Shown in pieces: positions 19,112-27,442 of a DNA stretch of 64,000 bases (position 1 is the first letter of the stretch; each line of letters opens with the position of its first letter). The notes under the pieces were generated by a model. It was given only the letters and a program-made list of their open reading frames with translations. It searched no databases and was not told the DNA's origin. This DNA comes from Priestia abyssalis. GTDB taxonomy: Bacteria; Bacillota; Bacilli; Bacillales; Bacillaceae_H. Made by a program: the position numbers and the translations under genes. The stretch lies in the NCBI RefSeq assembly GCF_002019595.1, contig NZ_KV917369.1, positions 1,698,417 through 1,762,416 of the forward strand. The letters run 5' to 3'.

Positions 19112-20056
19112 CTGAGGAAACAATCAATTTTTATAATATTAGCTGTGTTATTTGCACTTTTGATACAGAGTAGTAATTTTGTAGTGATGAAACCCATGGT
19201 GGATAATTTAAATCCTTATCTAGTTGCATGCCTTCGTGCAATGATTCCTGCACTTGCTATTCCCTTATTATTTTTGTTTAAAAGACCTCTAAGAGCTACC
19301 ACATCAAAGGATAAAAGACTATTAGCAATATGTGCTTTAGGGAACTTTGTTTGGTTTCCTTTACTTTCTGCTTATGGTTTATCCCTCACTTCAGCGTCAA
19401 AAGCATCTCTTATTTTTTCTTTTTCACCAATATTTACGATTATCTTATGTCATTTCTTTTTAAATGACAGATTAACTATAAGAAGAAGTATCGGTGTAGC
19501 ACTAGCTGCAGTTGGAGTAATTATTATTATTAATCCCTCATTAGGTAACCTATCAGAAGGAAACTGGATTGGAGACATACTTGTTTTAGTGGCTACAGTT
19601 GGCTCTGGTATTTCATATGTGGCTAGTGTGCAATTAGTAAGATCTTTAAACTCTTACTCAGTTATATGCTTTAGCGTATTAATAGGAGGTATTACTCTAT
19701 CACTAGTATTTATGTTTGGGAAGCTTTGGAGTTATTTCTACATAATGGATTGGAAGAGTTGGGTAGGAGTTATATATATTGGAATCTTTGGAGTGTTAAT
19801 TTCTAACGGATTAATACTTTATGCAGTTAAATACGCTTCTGCTGTAACTCTTTCAAGTACTACGTTTATTACTCCTTTCCTTTCTATAATTTTAGCTGTT
19901 TTTCTTTTAGGCGAAACTATATCACCAATTGATATAGCCGCTGGAGTCATCATTCTTAGTGGTGTTTATTTTACAAAATATAAGAAAAATACAGGCCTTA
20001 GCAAATTACTCTTTAAAGGAGGTGATATTCATGAAAGTAAAACGTCTAACAGTTAA
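19112..20056 (+). CDS. EamA/DMT-family exporter of the peptide-oxidase operon
   Basis: About 314 residues and ten transmembrane helices in two EamA repeats, for example FALLIQSSNFVVMKP at the N-terminus and SSTTFITPFLSIILAVFLLGET in repeat two. No ATG fits the family start. GTG 19145 would cut off half of helix 1. A CTG at 19112, preceded by GAGGTG at 19101, restores the normal N-terminus LRKQSIFIILAV, so I prefer it. The 3' end overlaps the ribosome binding site and first nine codons of an 18-codon peptide gene, so exporter and peptide are translationally linked. It is the likely exporter of the modified peptide (inference). Confidence 0.82.
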   Translation: MRKQSIFIILAVLFALLIQSSNFVVMKPMVDNLNPYLVACLRAMIPALAIPLLFLFKRPLRATTSKDKRLLAICALGNFVWFPLLSAYGLSLTSASKASLIFSFSPIFTIILCHFFLNDRLTIRRSIGVALAAVGVIIIINPSLGNLSEGNWIGDILVLVATVGSGISYVASVQLVRSLNSYSVICFSVLIGGITLSLVFMFGKLWSYFYIMDWKSWVGVIYIGIFGVLISNGLILYAVKYASAVTLSSTTFITPFLSIILAVFLLGETISPIDIAAGVIILSGVYFTKYKKNTGLSKLLFKGGDIHESKTSNS

Positions 20057-20087
20057 AGTTAATCGTCCAGCTTCTCTTCACCTTTAA
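20031..20087 (+). CDS. 18-residue peptide, candidate RiPP precursor
   Basis: ATG 20031 has a near-ideal ribosome binding site (AAAGGAGGTG, 6 bases upstream) inside the end of the exporter gene. It encodes MKVKRLTVKVNRPASLHL and then TAA. The composition is strongly basic at the N-terminus and ends in Ser-Leu-His-Leu. The placement fits a ribosomal peptide precursor: between an exporter and two proteins that carry a PqqD-like peptide-recognition domain fused to an oxidase, with an imperfect hairpin just downstream. PqqA shows that substrates this short exist. Alternatives are a translational leader for the downstream genes or chance. The ribosome binding site is stronger than chance would suggest. 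No homologue is known to me. Confidence 0.6.
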   Translation: MKVKRLTVKVNRPASLHL

Positions 20088-20146
20088 TCATAGGGTCTCA
20101 TGTTTTAGGACTGATTAATGTCTTCAGTACACATTAGAAGTAAAAG

Positions 20147-20177
20147 GTAAGCTCAAGGTTATAGACCCTGAGCTTAC
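20147..20177 (+). terminator. Stem-loop between peptide gene and oxidase genes
   Basis: GTAAGCTCA-A-GG...CC-C-TGAGCTTAC forms an 11-bp stem with one mismatch and a 7-base loop. No T-run follows, so it is more likely an mRNA-stabilising or partial attenuating hairpin that raises peptide mRNA over the enzyme mRNA, as seen in many precursor-peptide operons. Confidence 0.6.
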
Positions 20178-20207
20178 TCTATGCCCAACTTAAAGGAGGT
20201 ATAATAC

Positions 20208-21188
20208 ATGTCACAAGCATGTTTTTTTAATAAACCACTTCTTAAGCCTGAAACACAAATAAACAATTCAAATGAAGTAATTACTTTAAGTTATAAAGAG
20301 GATTCATTATCGATTGAGCCAGATGATAAGTCAATTGACAGTATCCAACTCTTTTTAAAATCTTTAGATGGAACTAATAGTATTCAAGAAATTTCTAACA
20401 TAACAGGATATTCTGAAGAAGAAGTAGTTGTTTATGTAAATTCATTAGATAAAGAATTATTTATTATGGAAGGAGGAGAAAATTTCGAAAAGGGCATTTC
20501 TGGAAAAAACTTTATGATTAAATTAGAAGAGTATGTCCAACGTTGGACAAACCAAAAAGGGACAGACCCTTTTAATGATATAGTAAAAAGTAACAAGGCT
20601 ACCAAATCGTTATTAGTTGGTTTTGCATTAGAATACTTTTATGTTACAAAAAGAGCATTTACAACTTTAATGCCCTCGACAATGTTTCAATTAAGTCCGC
20701 AAATTAAACAAGAACTCAGAGAGTTTGCGATGGAAGAATTTAACCACGACCGAATTATGGTTAGAGCATTAGAATCAGTAGGCATTTCTAGAGAAGATGC
20801 ATATAATCATATTCCACTTCCATCCACTGCAGCATTAATTAATCTGCTTAGCTTTTGGTCTCATCACGATCCTCTATCCTATATGGCTTCCCTATACATA
20901 TTTGAAGAAGCCTCAGATGGAAATGAATACCTACAAAGCCTTGAACAATATGATCTTCCAAAAGAATATATAAAACCTATGTATGATCATTCTGATGTAA
21001 ATGAAGATGGAGACCATGGAGCTATCAGTCGCAACTTACTTAAACATATTGAATATGTAAGCTTAGATGATCAGAAAAGGGTTATTAAAAACCTCTACTT
21101 ATTAATAAATACTTTATATGCCTTTTATGATGACCTTGTTGATAAATACTATGAAAATGAAGATTTACCTGTTCGACTAGTTAACTAA
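20208..21188 (+). CDS. PqqD-like domain fused to haem-oxygenase-like diiron oxidase (paralogue 1)
   Basis: 326 residues. Residues 34-88 (SLSIEPDD...IQLFLKSLDGTNSIQEISNITGYSEEEVVVYVNSL) have the PqqD/RRE-like winged-helix pattern, which binds leader peptides in RiPP enzymes. Residues 100-326 look like a haem-oxygenase-like/PqqC-like helical bundle (iron-containing redox enzyme family). Candidate iron ligands are Glu142 (LEYFY), Glu177-x-x-His180 (EEFNH), Glu233 (YIFEE) and His270 (EDGDHG). Their spacing resembles that of characterised diiron oxidases such as UndA, from memory. The start follows AAAGGAGGT. It is followed after 16 bases by a diverged paralogue. Likely role: oxidative modification of the 18-residue peptide encoded just upstream (inference). 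Confidence 0.75.
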   Translation: MSQACFFNKPLLKPETQINNSNEVITLSYKEDSLSIEPDDKSIDSIQLFLKSLDGTNSIQEISNITGYSEEEVVVYVNSLDKELFIMEGGENFEKGISGKNFMIKLEEYVQRWTNQKGTDPFNDIVKSNKATKSLLVGFALEYFYVTKRAFTTLMPSTMFQLSPQIKQELREFAMEEFNHDRIMVRALESVGISREDAYNHIPLPSTAALINLLSFWSHHDPLSYMASLYIFEEASDGNEYLQSLEQYDLPKEYIKPMYDHSDVNEDGDHGAISRNLLKHIEYVSLDDQKRVIKNLYLLINTLYAFYDDLVDKYYENEDLPVRLVN

Positions 21189-21204
21189 AAAGGAGGTAAC
21201 TTTT

Positions 21205-22245
21205 ATGTCCAGCAGAGATACTATTGATTTATTTAAATATCCTAAACTTAGAGAATCATGTGTAATACAAAAAAACTCTACTGCTATCAAAATTACAGAC
21301 CAATTTAATGAGGATGCTTTTGAAATTACTCCCGAAGATGAGTCTTTAGACACTATAAGTAAGTTTATTGATTTATTGGATGGTAAAAATACATTTGAAG
21401 ATTTATCTAATAAAACAGGTATCTCTTTAGATAAAGTGAAAGAATACGTCACTTTTTTAGATCGAGAACTTCTTATCACTGATGGAGAATTCGAAAAAAA
21501 TCCTTTCACTTCTGGATTAGAATTTATCATTGATCTTGAATATAAAGTATCTGATTGGATGAAAGTATTAGATTCTAATCCTTTTTGGATCGAACTAAAG
21601 GAAGGAACACTGGCTAAAAATGCAATTATAGGTCATACCATCGAAAATTATCTTATATTAGAAAAAGAATATGATTTTGACGGACCTATTATGTCGTTCG
21701 AACAAAACCTAGAGAGACGGGAAATCTTGCATGAATTTTATAAAGAAGAGCATGGACATGATGAATTAGTCCTCAAATCGCTAACCAATATTGGTATCTC
21801 ACGTGAAGAACTAAATAAGTCAGTACCCCTTGTTTATACAGAAGGTCTTTGTAATTTGCTAAATCTTTGGTCTAATGAAGACCCTTTATCATTTATGGCT
21901 TCATTGTATATTCTAGAAGGTGTAGATTGGGAGCCAGATACATTTATTCAGGAAATTTCCACGAAATATGACCTACCTAAGGGATTTATTTCCCCTCAAG
22001 TGAGTCATGCAGATTTAAATCAAGGTCATGGACATGGGAATTTAACTAGACATTTATTTAATACCTTTACACTAATAGAAAAAGAGGATCAACAAAGGAT
22101 TACCTCAAACTTAAAGTTACTTGTTGATACATTAAATGAATTCTATAAAGAAATTCATAGATATTATACAAATCCAGAAAATCCACTTCTCAGAAAAGTA
22201 GTTGAGCTAGATGAATTGGAAAACAAAATAGTAACACTTGCATAA
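21205..22245 (+). CDS. PqqD-like domain fused to haem-oxygenase-like diiron oxidase (paralogue 2)
   Basis: 346 residues with the same two-domain build as its neighbour. A PqqD-like region (FEITPEDESLDTISKFIDLLDGKNTFEDLSNKTGISLDKVKEYV, about 39-82) precedes a helical oxidase. The ligand set is conserved: Glu147 (TIENY), Glu182-x-x-His185 (EEHGH), Glu238 (YILEG) and His275/His277 (LNQGHGHG). The two proteins share blocks such as DPLS(Y/F)MASLYI and a DLPK motif but are well diverged, which argues for a heteromer or two distinct steps rather than a recent duplication. AAAGGAGGTAAC precedes the ATG. It ends the operon; a hairpin at 22278 follows. Confidence 0.75.
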   Translation: MSSRDTIDLFKYPKLRESCVIQKNSTAIKITDQFNEDAFEITPEDESLDTISKFIDLLDGKNTFEDLSNKTGISLDKVKEYVTFLDRELLITDGEFEKNPFTSGLEFIIDLEYKVSDWMKVLDSNPFWIELKEGTLAKNAIIGHTIENYLILEKEYDFDGPIMSFEQNLERREILHEFYKEEHGHDELVLKSLTNIGISREELNKSVPLVYTEGLCNLLNLWSNEDPLSFMASLYILEGVDWEPDTFIQEISTKYDLPKGFISPQVSHADLNQGHGHGNLTRHLFNTFTLIEKEDQQRITSNLKLLVDTLNEFYKEIHRYYTNPENPLLRKVVELDELENKIVTLA

Positions 22246-22277
22246 TTCATTTTCAAATGGTTTCTTTAGCAGAATAA

Positions 22278-22329
22278 AAGATAAGCTATATGTTCTATCT
22301 TAATCTTAAAAATCCATGTAGCTTATCTT
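22278..22329 (+). terminator. Terminator-like hairpin after the oxidase operon
   Basis: AAGATAAGCTATATG pairs with CATGTAGCTTATCTT (one mismatch) across a loop of about 22 bases. Confidence 0.65.
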
Positions 22330-22334
22330 CTGTG

Positions 22335-22392
22335 TTTACATAACACTGATTAAAAATAATCAAAAAGCCATGTAGTTCTATGGCTTTTTCTT
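22335..22392 (+). repeat. Repeat A, copy 1, with variable hairpin
   Basis: The conserved block TTTACATAACACTGATTA, then AATCAAAA, is followed by a hairpin AAAAGCCAT...ATGGCTTTTT. The same block with a different hairpin sequence occurs at 28961 and 43605, each time directly after a terminator-like stem. Confidence 0.7.
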
Positions 22393-22398
22393 TTTATT

Positions 22399-22641
22399 GA
22401 AGAAGAAAGGGAGCTAATCGAAGGTAAGGGGAGGAACATTATTAAATTCATTCTTCAGTATGTAACTATGCGTAAAATCCTAATTTTACGCATACTTTAT
22501 AGAGCTGATAAAAAAGGAGCTTCTGTTAGTTTAAAATAGGAGGGAATTTTAATGAGCAACATTATGGAAAGCAATGAAGTCTAGTTCTAATTGGATACAG
22601 GCTTCTTTTCTTATTCGCAAAGGTGTACTTTTGTGAACAGG
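22399..22641. repeat. Repeat B, copy 1 (non-coding, hairpin rich)
   Basis: About 240 bases similar to 39724-39915. Shared parts are AAGAAAGGGAGC, the stem ATGCGTAAAATCCTAATTTTACGCAT-like (GCGTAAAA/TTTTACGC), a GAAGTCT...GGATACAGGCTTC hairpin and a final dyad with GTGTACTTTTGTGAACAGG. Inside copy 1 a 10-codon ORF with GGAGGG (ATG 22552) reads MSNIMESNEV; it is not preserved in copy 2, so it is probably not a gene. Confidence 0.65.
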
Positions 22642-22692
22642 AAAAGAAGCTGCATTCATTAATTCTATGCTTCTAATAAGAAAATAGAATTC

Positions 22693-23463
22693 TTATTCAA
22701 CACAGTCAAAAAACTCTATTATAAAAACGGGGCTCGACGAAAATTGAGAACTACATTTTTTTCTCCTAATCCAAAAATTAAAAATATCGTTCCTTAAATA
22801 ATCTAAGGAATACATCACCTGTTGATTTTTTTCATTAAAGTTGAGATGTTTAAGTAATAAGACGGTGGTATTTGGTGTGCACATTAATTTTTGTACATTT
22901 TCATCAGAAGATAGAGGAACAACAATTTCTGTATCCGCATGTAAGATCGAGATACCGCACTCCATCTGCAAAAAACGGAATAAGGAGCCTGAAAACTGAG
23001 TTTCCTCAAATATATTACCTACAACAGCTTTAGGTAGTATATTAATGGAAAATGCCACGGGCTCATGATCCGCAGTTCTTATACGCTTTAAGAGATATAC
23101 AGGATCTCCTTCACTAATTCCTAATTTCTCTGCCCAATCTTTTCGACATTTTTCCAAGCTAATACTTTCCTGGCGTTCCCCCTCATGTAAGCCGGCAAAC
23201 TTAATTAAGTCTCCGATGCTTTGTAATTTTTCCAAACTACTCGGAATATTGGAGGGTGGTTTAATAACAAAAGTTCCAACCCCATGCTTTACTAACAATT
23301 TTCTTTCTTGCTCTAGAAGTTTAACAGCTGATCGAAACGTATCTCTGCTGACACCGAAAAATTTAGCCATATTATATTCTGAGGGAAGCTTTTCTCCTAT
23401 TTTAAGTTGCCCATCCTTTATCATTTCTTCGAGCTCTTCCTTAATATTTAGGTAACTAGACAT
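22693..23463 (-). CDS. GntR-family (HutC/YvoA-type) transcriptional regulator
   Basis: 256 residues. The N-terminal winged helix is LPSEYNMAKFFGVSRDTFRSAVKLLEQERKLLVKHGVGTFV (about residues 26-66), followed by a UTRA effector domain ending YSLDYLRNDIFNFWIRRK. HutC-subfamily members sense sugar phosphates or similar effectors and bind GT-N-TA-N-AC dyads. Two such dyads lie nearby: 26734-26749 before the GH3 gene and 27268-27277 before the sugar transporter, which are its likely targets. The start ATG directly abuts TAGGAG. It is separated from the GH3 gene by an IS6 relic. Confidence 0.88.
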   Translation of the reverse strand: MSSYLNIKEELEEMIKDGQLKIGEKLPSEYNMAKFFGVSRDTFRSAVKLLEQERKLLVKHGVGTFVIKPPSNIPSSLEKLQSIGDLIKFAGLHEGERQESISLEKCRKDWAEKLGISEGDPVYLLKRIRTADHEPVAFSINILPKAVVGNIFEETQFSGSLFRFLQMECGISILHADTEIVVPLSSDENVQKLMCTPNTTVLLLKHLNFNEKNQQVMYSLDYLRNDIFNFWIRRKKCSSQFSSSPVFIIEFFDCVE

Positions 23464-23689
23464 CTCCTATTACACTCCCAAGATATGTTTACACTCTAAA
23501 TCATTGTAAGTCCATTTTCAAAATCTTTTATAAAAGCCCTGACATATATCTACTACTAATTCCTAGTAATAGTATAGCTTACTGTTTAATCGCCAATCAA
23601 ATAAAGTAAATTGTGAAATTAGTTCTGGTACGAAGATAACTATAAAAAAACATAGGATATGAGTTTCTTGTTAACTTACGGATTATGAT

Positions 23690-24127
23690 GTGATGTCGAA
23701 CAGTTTATCAATGAATTCTTTTCGATTTTGGGCAGACTGACCTCTTTGGTGAACTTGCCTTATGTTATCATATGCTTGATTTCAACACCACCTAATATGC
23801 AAGTGGCCGTTTAAAATGACTCGAATCCCGATATAGAGCTCGTTTCTTAATGAAATGATAATCCTATTCAACGATATTGTTTAGATAACGAATCTGTCTT
23901 ATTTGGATACCTTTAGGCATTTTTTTCTTGTCTTTTAGCTGTTGAATGGCTAATGAATACGCTAGACTTTTATCGGTGGTGATGACATGAAGCTTGGAAA
24001 CATGAAAAGACAGCAAAGCTTTCTTTAAGAAGCACTTTGCCGCCTTTTGGTCTTTTATTTTGCTTAAATAAAAATAATAGGATTTTGGTGCAAATACAAA
24101 GACGAATGAAAAAAATTGTAGATTCAC
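23690..24127 (-). pseudogene. IS6-family transposase relic
   Basis: On the minus strand the frame YYFYLSKIKDQKAAKCFLKKAL, then SFHVSKLHVITTDKSLAY and GIQIRQIRYLNNIVE, is the catalytic half of an IS6 (IS240-like) transposase. Further down, other frames give FIKKRA, GGVEIKHMI and HQRGQSAQNRKEFIDKLFDI. Stops and frameshifts disrupt it, and the N-terminal third is lost at about 24090, close to the 3' end of the GH3 gene. Confidence 0.85.
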
Positions 24128-24171
24128 TTTTAGATTGCTTATTAGGTGTCTTGAACATGTCTACCGTAGGT

Positions 24172-26616
24172 TTACCGTTTCGATAATCTCTCAAATTCAA
24201 CTTGTGGTTTCAATACATCACTAACTTTTTCGACGATTCTATCTTTTTCAACTGTGAAAGTTACGGTTCCTTTAATATTTTCAGAAGAAGTTCCAACTTT
24301 GACTTTGTATGTGCCCTTTTCTAGTACCCAAGCTGATAATTCTTCATCAAATGATGCTAAATCTTTAGCATCAAGCTCAAACTCTAATTTTTCTTTTTTC
24401 CCTGGTTGTAGTTCCTTTGTTTTCGCAAATGTTTTTAATTCTAGTTCTGGTTTTTCAAGTTTTCCATCTGGGGCAGAAACATAAACCTGAACAGCTTCTT
24501 TTCCTGTTACTTTTCCTATGTTTTTTACAGTAGCTTGGACAATAATTTTATCTTTAAACTTTCTACCTTTTGTTATCTTTATGTCACTATAATCAAAATT
24601 GGTATAAGATAATCCAAATCCAAACTCATATGCAGGTTTTACATTAAATGTCGTATTATAACGGTACCCAACATAAATGTCCTCTTCATATGGTAATTCA
24701 TTACCTAATCCAGGGAATCTATCTGCATAGGGTAGATCATTGTAGTCAACAGGGAATGTTTGTGCAAGTTTACCAGACGGATTCACTTTTCCTGTAAGCA
24801 CATCTGCTACCGCATTTCCAAGTTCTTGACCAGGTTGCCATGAAAGTAAGATTCCGTCGACTTGATCTTTCCAGCTTTCTGTTTCTATAGGGCCTTCAAC
24901 ATTTAATACGGCAATCACTTTTTTACCTTGTGATCTGTATGCCTTCGATACGTTCTTTACCATTTCTTTTTCAGCGTCCGATAAGTAGAAATCTGATTTT
25001 TCGCGGTCTTTTCGATATTGGCCCCAATCTGTTCCTAAAACGATGATCCCTATATCTGTATTTTCTGCTGCTGCTTTTACATCCTCGGTAATATCCATTT
25101 CCGGTAGTGTCGGGACAATTAAGTCGTAATTTTCAATTTTACTTTTATATTCATCTTGACTTCTCATGTTTGTAACGTATTTATTATATTTTTCTAAAAG
25201 AGTGTTATTTAGTGAACAACCTGCGTTTTTCAAACCTTCGGCTATTCCTACTTGATATGGAGCATTTACTAGAGCACTTCCTCTACCACCTGTGTTGATT
25301 TCACTAACAGGAACACCAAATAAAGAAACGCTTTGCTTATTATGGATAGGTAATGCTCCTTTTTTGTTTTGGAGAAGTACCATGCCGTCAGCTGCCGCTT
25401 TCCGAGCAATTTTTGCGTTTGATTCAAAGTCAGGATTGTTTGTAGCAACAGCTCCCTTAAACGTCGGTGTGTCCACAACAATACTAAGTATTTCCTTAAT
25501 ATTTCGGTCAAGGATTGCTTCATCAAGGGTTCCGTTATTCACAGCATCAATAATTCTCTGTGATTGATCAGCACCACCAGGCATTAACATATCTGTTCCA
25601 GCTTCTAATTGCCTAGCAATATTTCGTGGTGTTTCCCAATCAGTCATAGAAAATCCACTAAATCCCAAATCTTTTCTGAGTACATCAGTTAAAAGTTCTT
25701 TATTCTCAGTGTTATACACACCATTGATTCGATTATATGACTCCATGATTGACCAAGGTTGTGCCTCCTTCACTGTTATTTCAAAACCTTTTAAATAAAT
25801 TTCTCTTAGAGCTCTTTGACTAATAATCACGTTATTGCCTATTGTTTTGTCGGCAGGAAGCCACTCCTTATTTCCCTGATTGTTTGTTCTTTGGTTAAAA
25901 GCAGCAAAATGCTTAACGGTTGTTCCTACACCGTTTTTCTCAACTCCATTAACAAAGGAAGATGCCAACTTTCCAGTAACAACGGGATCTTCTGAAAAGT
26001 ATTCATTGTTTCGAGTATTCAAAAGATAACTTTGAATATTCATTCCAGGAGCCAAAAGTAAATCGATTCCATATGCTTTTAATTCTTGGCTCGTGGCTTC
26101 CCCAACCTTTTTTACCAAATCGGTATCCCAAGTTGACGCCAAAACATTTGGAGCTGGAAACTTTGTTGCATAATATGTTTTGCTATCATTTGCTCTCGTT
26201 GGACTTATTCTTACGCCCATTGGACCATCAGCTAGTACAATTGAAGGAATGCCTAAACGATCTATGGCTTGTGTTTGTCCAGCTGCTCCTGGTACCTTTG
26301 CTGGTTGTTGTCCAATTAGTTCCCCATTTTCGTCCACTAAGCCACCTTTATTACCACCAGTCACAAGAAAGGCTTTTTCTTGTAAAGTCATTGCGGCTAT
26401 TACTGCATCAATGGATGCTTTATCGACTAATTTAGGAGTTGCCGTTGATTCTGAATGTACAGATGATTGTCCTTCTGACTGTGACTTTACCACTTGAGGA
26501 GAGGATGTATTAGCTGTAACCGTTGTGTCAAATCCTGATCCTGACATAATGACCCCCGAAGTTATGGACAAAATTAATAGTTTTTTCCTTCTTTCTTTTT
26601 TCATTTTTTTGAGCAT
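24172..26616 (-). CDS. Secreted GH3 beta-glucosidase
   Basis: 814 residues. An N-terminal signal peptide (KKERRKKLLILSITSGVIM, then a Ser/Thr-rich stretch) directs export. The GH3 catalytic domain has VLADGPMGVR (about 127-136), the KHF motif at 235 and the nucleophile Asp326 in GFSMTDWETP. The C-terminal GH3 domain contains VLGTDWGQYRKDREKSDF and LLSWQPGQELGNAVADVLTG, and the fibronectin III-like domain (VTGKEAVQVYVSAP ... GTYKVKVGTSS) ends the protein. The start follows AAAGGATGG. It hydrolyses beta-linked oligosaccharides outside the cell; the nearby GPH transporter would import the sugars. A HutC-type operator lies upstream. Confidence 0.92.
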   Translation of the reverse strand: MLKKMKKERRKKLLILSITSGVIMSGSGFDTTVTANTSSPQVVKSQSEGQSSVHSESTATPKLVDKASIDAVIAAMTLQEKAFLVTGGNKGGLVDENGELIGQQPAKVPGAAGQTQAIDRLGIPSIVLADGPMGVRISPTRANDSKTYYATKFPAPNVLASTWDTDLVKKVGEATSQELKAYGIDLLLAPGMNIQSYLLNTRNNEYFSEDPVVTGKLASSFVNGVEKNGVGTTVKHFAAFNQRTNNQGNKEWLPADKTIGNNVIISQRALREIYLKGFEITVKEAQPWSIMESYNRINGVYNTENKELLTDVLRKDLGFSGFSMTDWETPRNIARQLEAGTDMLMPGGADQSQRIIDAVNNGTLDEAILDRNIKEILSIVVDTPTFKGAVATNNPDFESNAKIARKAAADGMVLLQNKKGALPIHNKQSVSLFGVPVSEINTGGRGSALVNAPYQVGIAEGLKNAGCSLNNTLLEKYNKYVTNMRSQDEYKSKIENYDLIVPTLPEMDITEDVKAAAENTDIGIIVLGTDWGQYRKDREKSDFYLSDAEKEMVKNVSKAYRSQGKKVIAVLNVEGPIETESWKDQVDGILLSWQPGQELGNAVADVLTGKVNPSGKLAQTFPVDYNDLPYADRFPGLGNELPYEEDIYVGYRYNTTFNVKPAYEFGFGLSYTNFDYSDIKITKGRKFKDKIIVQATVKNIGKVTGKEAVQVYVSAPDGKLEKPELELKTFAKTKELQPGKKEKLEFELDAKDLASFDEELSAWVLEKGTYKVKVGTSSENIKGTVTFTVEKDRIVEKVSDVLKPQVEFERLSKR

Positions 26617-26733
26617 TTTAATTCCATCCTTTTTATAAAATTTGATTACTTATCGAAAAACAAAGCTTGTATTAAGAAACTTATGCACTGGGAATGACGG
26701 ACTTCTCTTTATCTCCCTCCTACATCGTCACTT

Positions 26734-26749
26734 AGATGTATAGACATCT
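26734..26749. promoter_or_regulatory. GntR/HutC-type operator
   Basis: AGATGTATAGACATCT has perfect 6-bp arms and matches the HutC-subfamily consensus yGTMTAKACNy. It lies 118 bases upstream of the GH3 start, in promoter position. Confidence 0.6.
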
Positions 26750-27085
26750 AAACATCTATGAGGAAATTTTATCACTTGTTCATTTTGATTATGTAAATGC
26801 AGTATTAATGTTTTGTTAAAATTTATTGCTATCGAGTAGGAAAGGATTTCTAATCCACAACCTCTCACTATGAAGGATTAAGATTCTGGTGTGGAAATAA
26901 TTTGATAAGAAAATAGGATTATGGTACAAACCTTGAATTTCATCAAAATATAAACAAAAATATAAGGCCAATTCCAAATATTGTGTTCTTGTATACCGAA
27001 AATGTTCGCTTTAAAGTTTTTCGTTACGAATGAAAATTGCTCGTGTAGTAGGTAATATTCCTGCTGGATTAGCTGTCTGAGTCTT

Positions 27086-27099
27086 TTTGCACCAGAACC
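27086..27099. repeat. IS6-type terminal repeat (right-end orientation)
   Basis: TTTGCACCAGAACC is identical to 11393-11406 and is the exact complement of 28807-28820. No transposase remains next to it. Confidence 0.55.
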
Positions 27100-27267
27100 T
27101 AAATAAGTGTATTTTTACGGACAATTATAAAAAAGTGTCTACATTGTTTTGGCTTTTTAAATATCGCTTTGTCGCTGAGTCCTTCTATGCATGTGTTACT
27201 TAAAAACGAAAATTACGTGAACTTTAAAATCTATTAATATTGCTTTTACAATCAATTCACATACTAG

Positions 27268-27277
27268 TTGTATACAA
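27268..27277. promoter_or_regulatory. Possible GntR-type operator before the sugar transporter
   Basis: The perfect palindrome TTGTATACAA resembles HutC/TreR-type half sites (GTATA). It is 165 bases upstream of the transporter start. Support is weaker than for the site at 26734. Confidence 0.35.
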
Positions 27278-27442
27278 AATCATTCGAGTAAGGAGGTCCA
27301 AGTTTGATCTTCAAAGTGACTTTGGAAGACAACGGGAGGTTAGAAGCATCAAATATTTAGCGTTTTTTGAACAAATTCGTGGATATCTTTCATTTGGTGC
27401 GATCAAATTATATTAACGAGAATGTTTCAGGAGGATTTCATT

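Larger units (their letters stand above)
26617..27442. promoter_or_regulatory. Divergent promoter region of GH3 and GPH transporter genes
   Basis: About 825 bases without a supported gene. It holds the operators at 26734 and 27268 and an IS6 end at 27086-27099. A GGAGG-preceded 18-codon frame starts at TTG 27304 (MIFKVTLEDN...), which I do not consider a real gene. Confidence 0.5.

Noticed and set aside
22552-22584. 10-codon ORF MSNIMESNEV downstream of the oxidase operon as second peptide
   Set aside because: It lies inside Repeat B, and the second repeat copy at 39724 does not keep the frame.
26073-26497. Plus-strand ORFs of 105-120 codons inside the GH3 gene
   Set aside because: Antisense shadows of a well-conserved glycosidase; no ribosome binding sites.
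27304-27360. 18-codon ORF with GGAGG before the GPH transporter, first thought to be another small peptide gene
   Set aside because: The start is TTG, the sequence (MIFKVTLEDNGRLEASNI) does not look like a precursor, and no modifying enzyme is near. It may be a fragment of another gene.
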